Shown: positions 7,142 to 8,333 of the stretch, piece after piece | Numbering within the stretch: position 1 is the first letter of the stretch | How the letters are laid out: every line of letters starts with the position of its first letter | Assembly: GCF_946482535.1 (NCBI RefSeq) | Contig: NZ_CAMLRU010000117.1 | Coordinates: 1 to 8,333 of the forward strand | Reading direction: 5' to 3' | Length of the DNA stretch: 8,333 bases | Source of the DNA: an uncultured Flavobacterium sp. | GTDB taxonomy: Bacteria > Bacteroidota > Bacteroidia > Flavobacteriales > Flavobacteriaceae | Position numbers and translations under genes: made by a program | The notes under the pieces: model-generated | Database searches by the model: none | Told to the model about the DNA's origin: nothing | Seen by the model: the letters and a program-made list of their open reading frames with translations, nothing else

Positions 7142-8224
7142 TTGGAAAGGAATTCAAAAAAATCGGCCTTACACGAAAAAGACGGCATTCCGCAACCGGA
7201 AAGCTTCAGCCAATCGTCTTTGGCCAAAGTAGTTCGGAGTCGCAAAATCCAGCCCAGTTCAGAAGAATTGGTTAAGGGTATTTTGAGTGGTGATATTTCG
7301 GCCTTGAGTCGCGCCATCACTTTGGTAGAAAGTACGAATCCGGATCATTTGGCAAAAGCCAATGACATCATCAAAGCTTGTTTGCCACATGCCAATCAAT
7401 CTGTGAGAATTGGCATTACCGGTGTTCCGGGCGTTGGGAAAAGTACGTTTATCGAAGCTTTTGGAAAGTACCTGACAAGTTTAGGGAAAAAAGTAGCGGT
7501 CTTGGCGGTTGACCCGAGCAGTTCGATTTCGCATGGCAGTATTTTGGGGGATAAAACCCGAATGGAGGAATTGGTCAAAGACAAAAATGCTTACATTCGA
7601 CCGAGTGCTTCGGGAGAAACTTTGGGCGGTGTGGCCCGAAAAACCAGAGAAACGATTATCCTGTGTGAAGCGGCCGGATTTGATACGATAGTGATTGAAA
7701 CCGTTGGTGTCGGGCAAAGTGAAACAGCCGTACACAGTATGGTGGATTTCTTTTTGTTGCTGAAAATATCAGGCGCCGGCGATGAATTACAAGGCATCAA
7801 ACGCGGGATTATGGAAATGGCCGATGCGATTGTGATTAACAAAGCCGACGGGGATAATGTAGCCAAAGCCAAATTGGCCAAAACAGAATTCAACCGCGCG
7901 TTGCATTTATTTCCGGCGAAAAGTTCGGGTTGGATTCCGACGGTATCCACCTGCAGCGCTTATGAAAAAACCGGTATTGATGCTGTTTGGGAAACCATTT
8001 CCAATTATTTTGACTTGGTCAAGTCTAATCATTATTTCGAAGAAAAACGCCAAGAGCAAAACCAATATTGGATGATGGAAACCATCAACGAGCAGTTGAA
8101 AAACCATTTTTACAACCATCCGGAAATCATTGCTTTATTGGAACAAAACAAAAAAGCCGTGCAAAACGATGAACTGTCACCTTTTGCTGCGGCTATGATT
8201 TTATTGGAAAAGTATTTTAAGTAA
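7142..8224 (+). CDS. meaB: MeaB/ArgK-family P-loop GTPase, methylmalonyl-CoA mutase chaperone
   Basis: This G3E-class GTPase loads and protects the adenosylcobalamin cofactor of methylmalonyl-CoA mutase or a related acyl-CoA mutase (homologues: MeaB, YgfD/ArgK, human MMAA). Visible motifs are Walker A GVPGVGKS (94-101), DPSSS (124-128), ETVGVGQSE (186-194), NKAD (233-236) and SA (272-273), all intact. The C-terminal helices (about 300-360) correspond to the dimerisation part of the family. At 360 residues it is about 30 longer than the typical 330, because of a polar N-terminal extension of about 40 residues ahead of the conserved ELVKGILSGDISALSRAITLVEST. No ATG or GTG is available between the upstream in-frame stop (7127-7129) and the conserved domain, so TTG at 7142 is the likeliest start. 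A later TTG at codon 27 is possible. No mutase gene is in the window. The gene is divergent from the MFS gene. Confidence 0.93.
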   Translation: MERNSKKSALHEKDGIPQPESFSQSSLAKVVRSRKIQPSSEELVKGILSGDISALSRAITLVESTNPDHLAKANDIIKACLPHANQSVRIGITGVPGVGKSTFIEAFGKYLTSLGKKVAVLAVDPSSSISHGSILGDKTRMEELVKDKNAYIRPSASGETLGGVARKTRETIILCEAAGFDTIVIETVGVGQSETAVHSMVDFFLLLKISGAGDELQGIKRGIMEMADAIVINKADGDNVAKAKLAKTEFNRALHLFPAKSSGWIPTVSTCSAYEKTGIDAVWETISNYFDLVKSNHYFEEKRQEQNQYWMMETINEQLKNHFYNHPEIIALLEQNKKAVQNDELSPFAAAMILLEKYFK

Positions 8225-8225
8225 G

Positions 8226-8264
8226 TCGCAGTTTCTACTGAACACTGCCAACTGAACACTGCGT
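8226..8264 (-). repeat. Tandem 14-nt repeat pair, inverted copy (copy 2)
   Basis: On the minus strand the units are GCAGTGTTCAGTTG (complement of 8249-8262) and GCAGTGTTCAGTAG (complement of 8235-8248), followed by a degraded part-unit. They match copy 1 near 3536-3563 with A/T changes at the seventh base. The array fills almost the whole 41-bp gap between the convergent meaB and 8266 genes. It begins 3 nt after the stop of the minus-strand gene. Confidence 0.7.
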
Positions 8265-8265
8265 A

Positions 8266-8333
8266 CTATTCCTCGTAAGCTTCCATTTCTTTGTCGTAGA
8301 ATTCTCCGGCGAGTGTAATTAGATGTTCCATTT
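8266..8333 (-). CDS. 3' end of an unidentified minus-strand gene (partial)
   Basis: An open frame enters from the right edge on the minus strand and ends at TAG (complement of 8266-8268). The last 21 residues finish in ITLAGEFYDKEMEAYEE, an acidic helix-like tail. I do not recognise the protein. Support for it being real coding sequence is limited: the frame is open to the edge, the composition is protein-like, and the stop directly precedes an intergenic repeat, as with secA. A Met codon at 8329-8331 is probably internal rather than a start. It is convergent with meaB, with 41 bases between their stops. Confidence 0.5.
   Translation of the reverse strand, partial: MEHLITLAGEFYDKEMEAYEE

Noticed and set aside
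7591..7950. A 119-codon minus-strand frame inside meaB
   Set aside because: It lies wholly within the conserved GTPase coding region. Its protein has no recognisable motif and is best explained as a shadow of meaB.
8225..8265. Bidirectional terminator between meaB and the right-edge gene
   Set aside because: The gap contains the tandem repeats but no stable hairpin followed by a T-run on either strand.

Overview
The window looks like the chromosome of a member of the Bacteroidota, most likely Flavobacteriaceae and probably Flavobacterium or a close relative. The evidence is a SecA of the long Bacteroidota type, promoter-like elements of the form TAnnTTTG, A-rich leaders without Shine-Dalgarno sequences, AT-rich intergenic DNA, and intergenic repeats of a kind I associate with flavobacterial genomes. 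The assignment rests on reading the sequence and on memory of the families; no search was run.

Layout. At 1-71 is the 3' end of a small acidic protein gene (plus), followed by a strong intrinsic terminator (95-123). secA fills 177-3521 (plus). Next come a pair of tandem 14-nt repeats, a second intrinsic terminator (3578-3612) and a small gene for an unrecognised exported protein (3638-4219, plus). That gene runs tail to tail, with a 6-nt overlap, into a GlcD/D-lactate-dehydrogenase-type FAD oxidoreductase gene on the minus strand (4214-5617). A 202-bp gap (5618-5819) holds the oxidoreductase promoter, a structured element and a perfect inverted repeat. An Fsr-like MFS exporter gene (5820-7034, minus) follows. 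It is divergent from a meaB/argK-type GTPase gene (7142-8224, plus), which appears to start at TTG. The window ends in a second copy of the 14-nt repeat pair and the last 21 codons of an unidentified minus-strand gene (8266-8333).

How the genes fit together. I see no shared pathway. secA is the essential motor of general protein export. The exported protein downstream would be a Sec substrate, but so are many others. The FAD enzyme, the MFS exporter and the MeaB chaperone appear to be independent one-gene transcription units; no mutase gene for MeaB and no partner subunits for the FAD enzyme lie in the window. No mobile element, phage, CRISPR array, tRNA or rRNA was seen.

The genes are ordinary housekeeping or accessory types, and I find no undescribed multi-gene system. 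The least explained material is intergenic: the paired 14-nt repeats just after two stop codons, and the structured element at about 5672-5720. No stretch longer than 300 bases lacks a gene.
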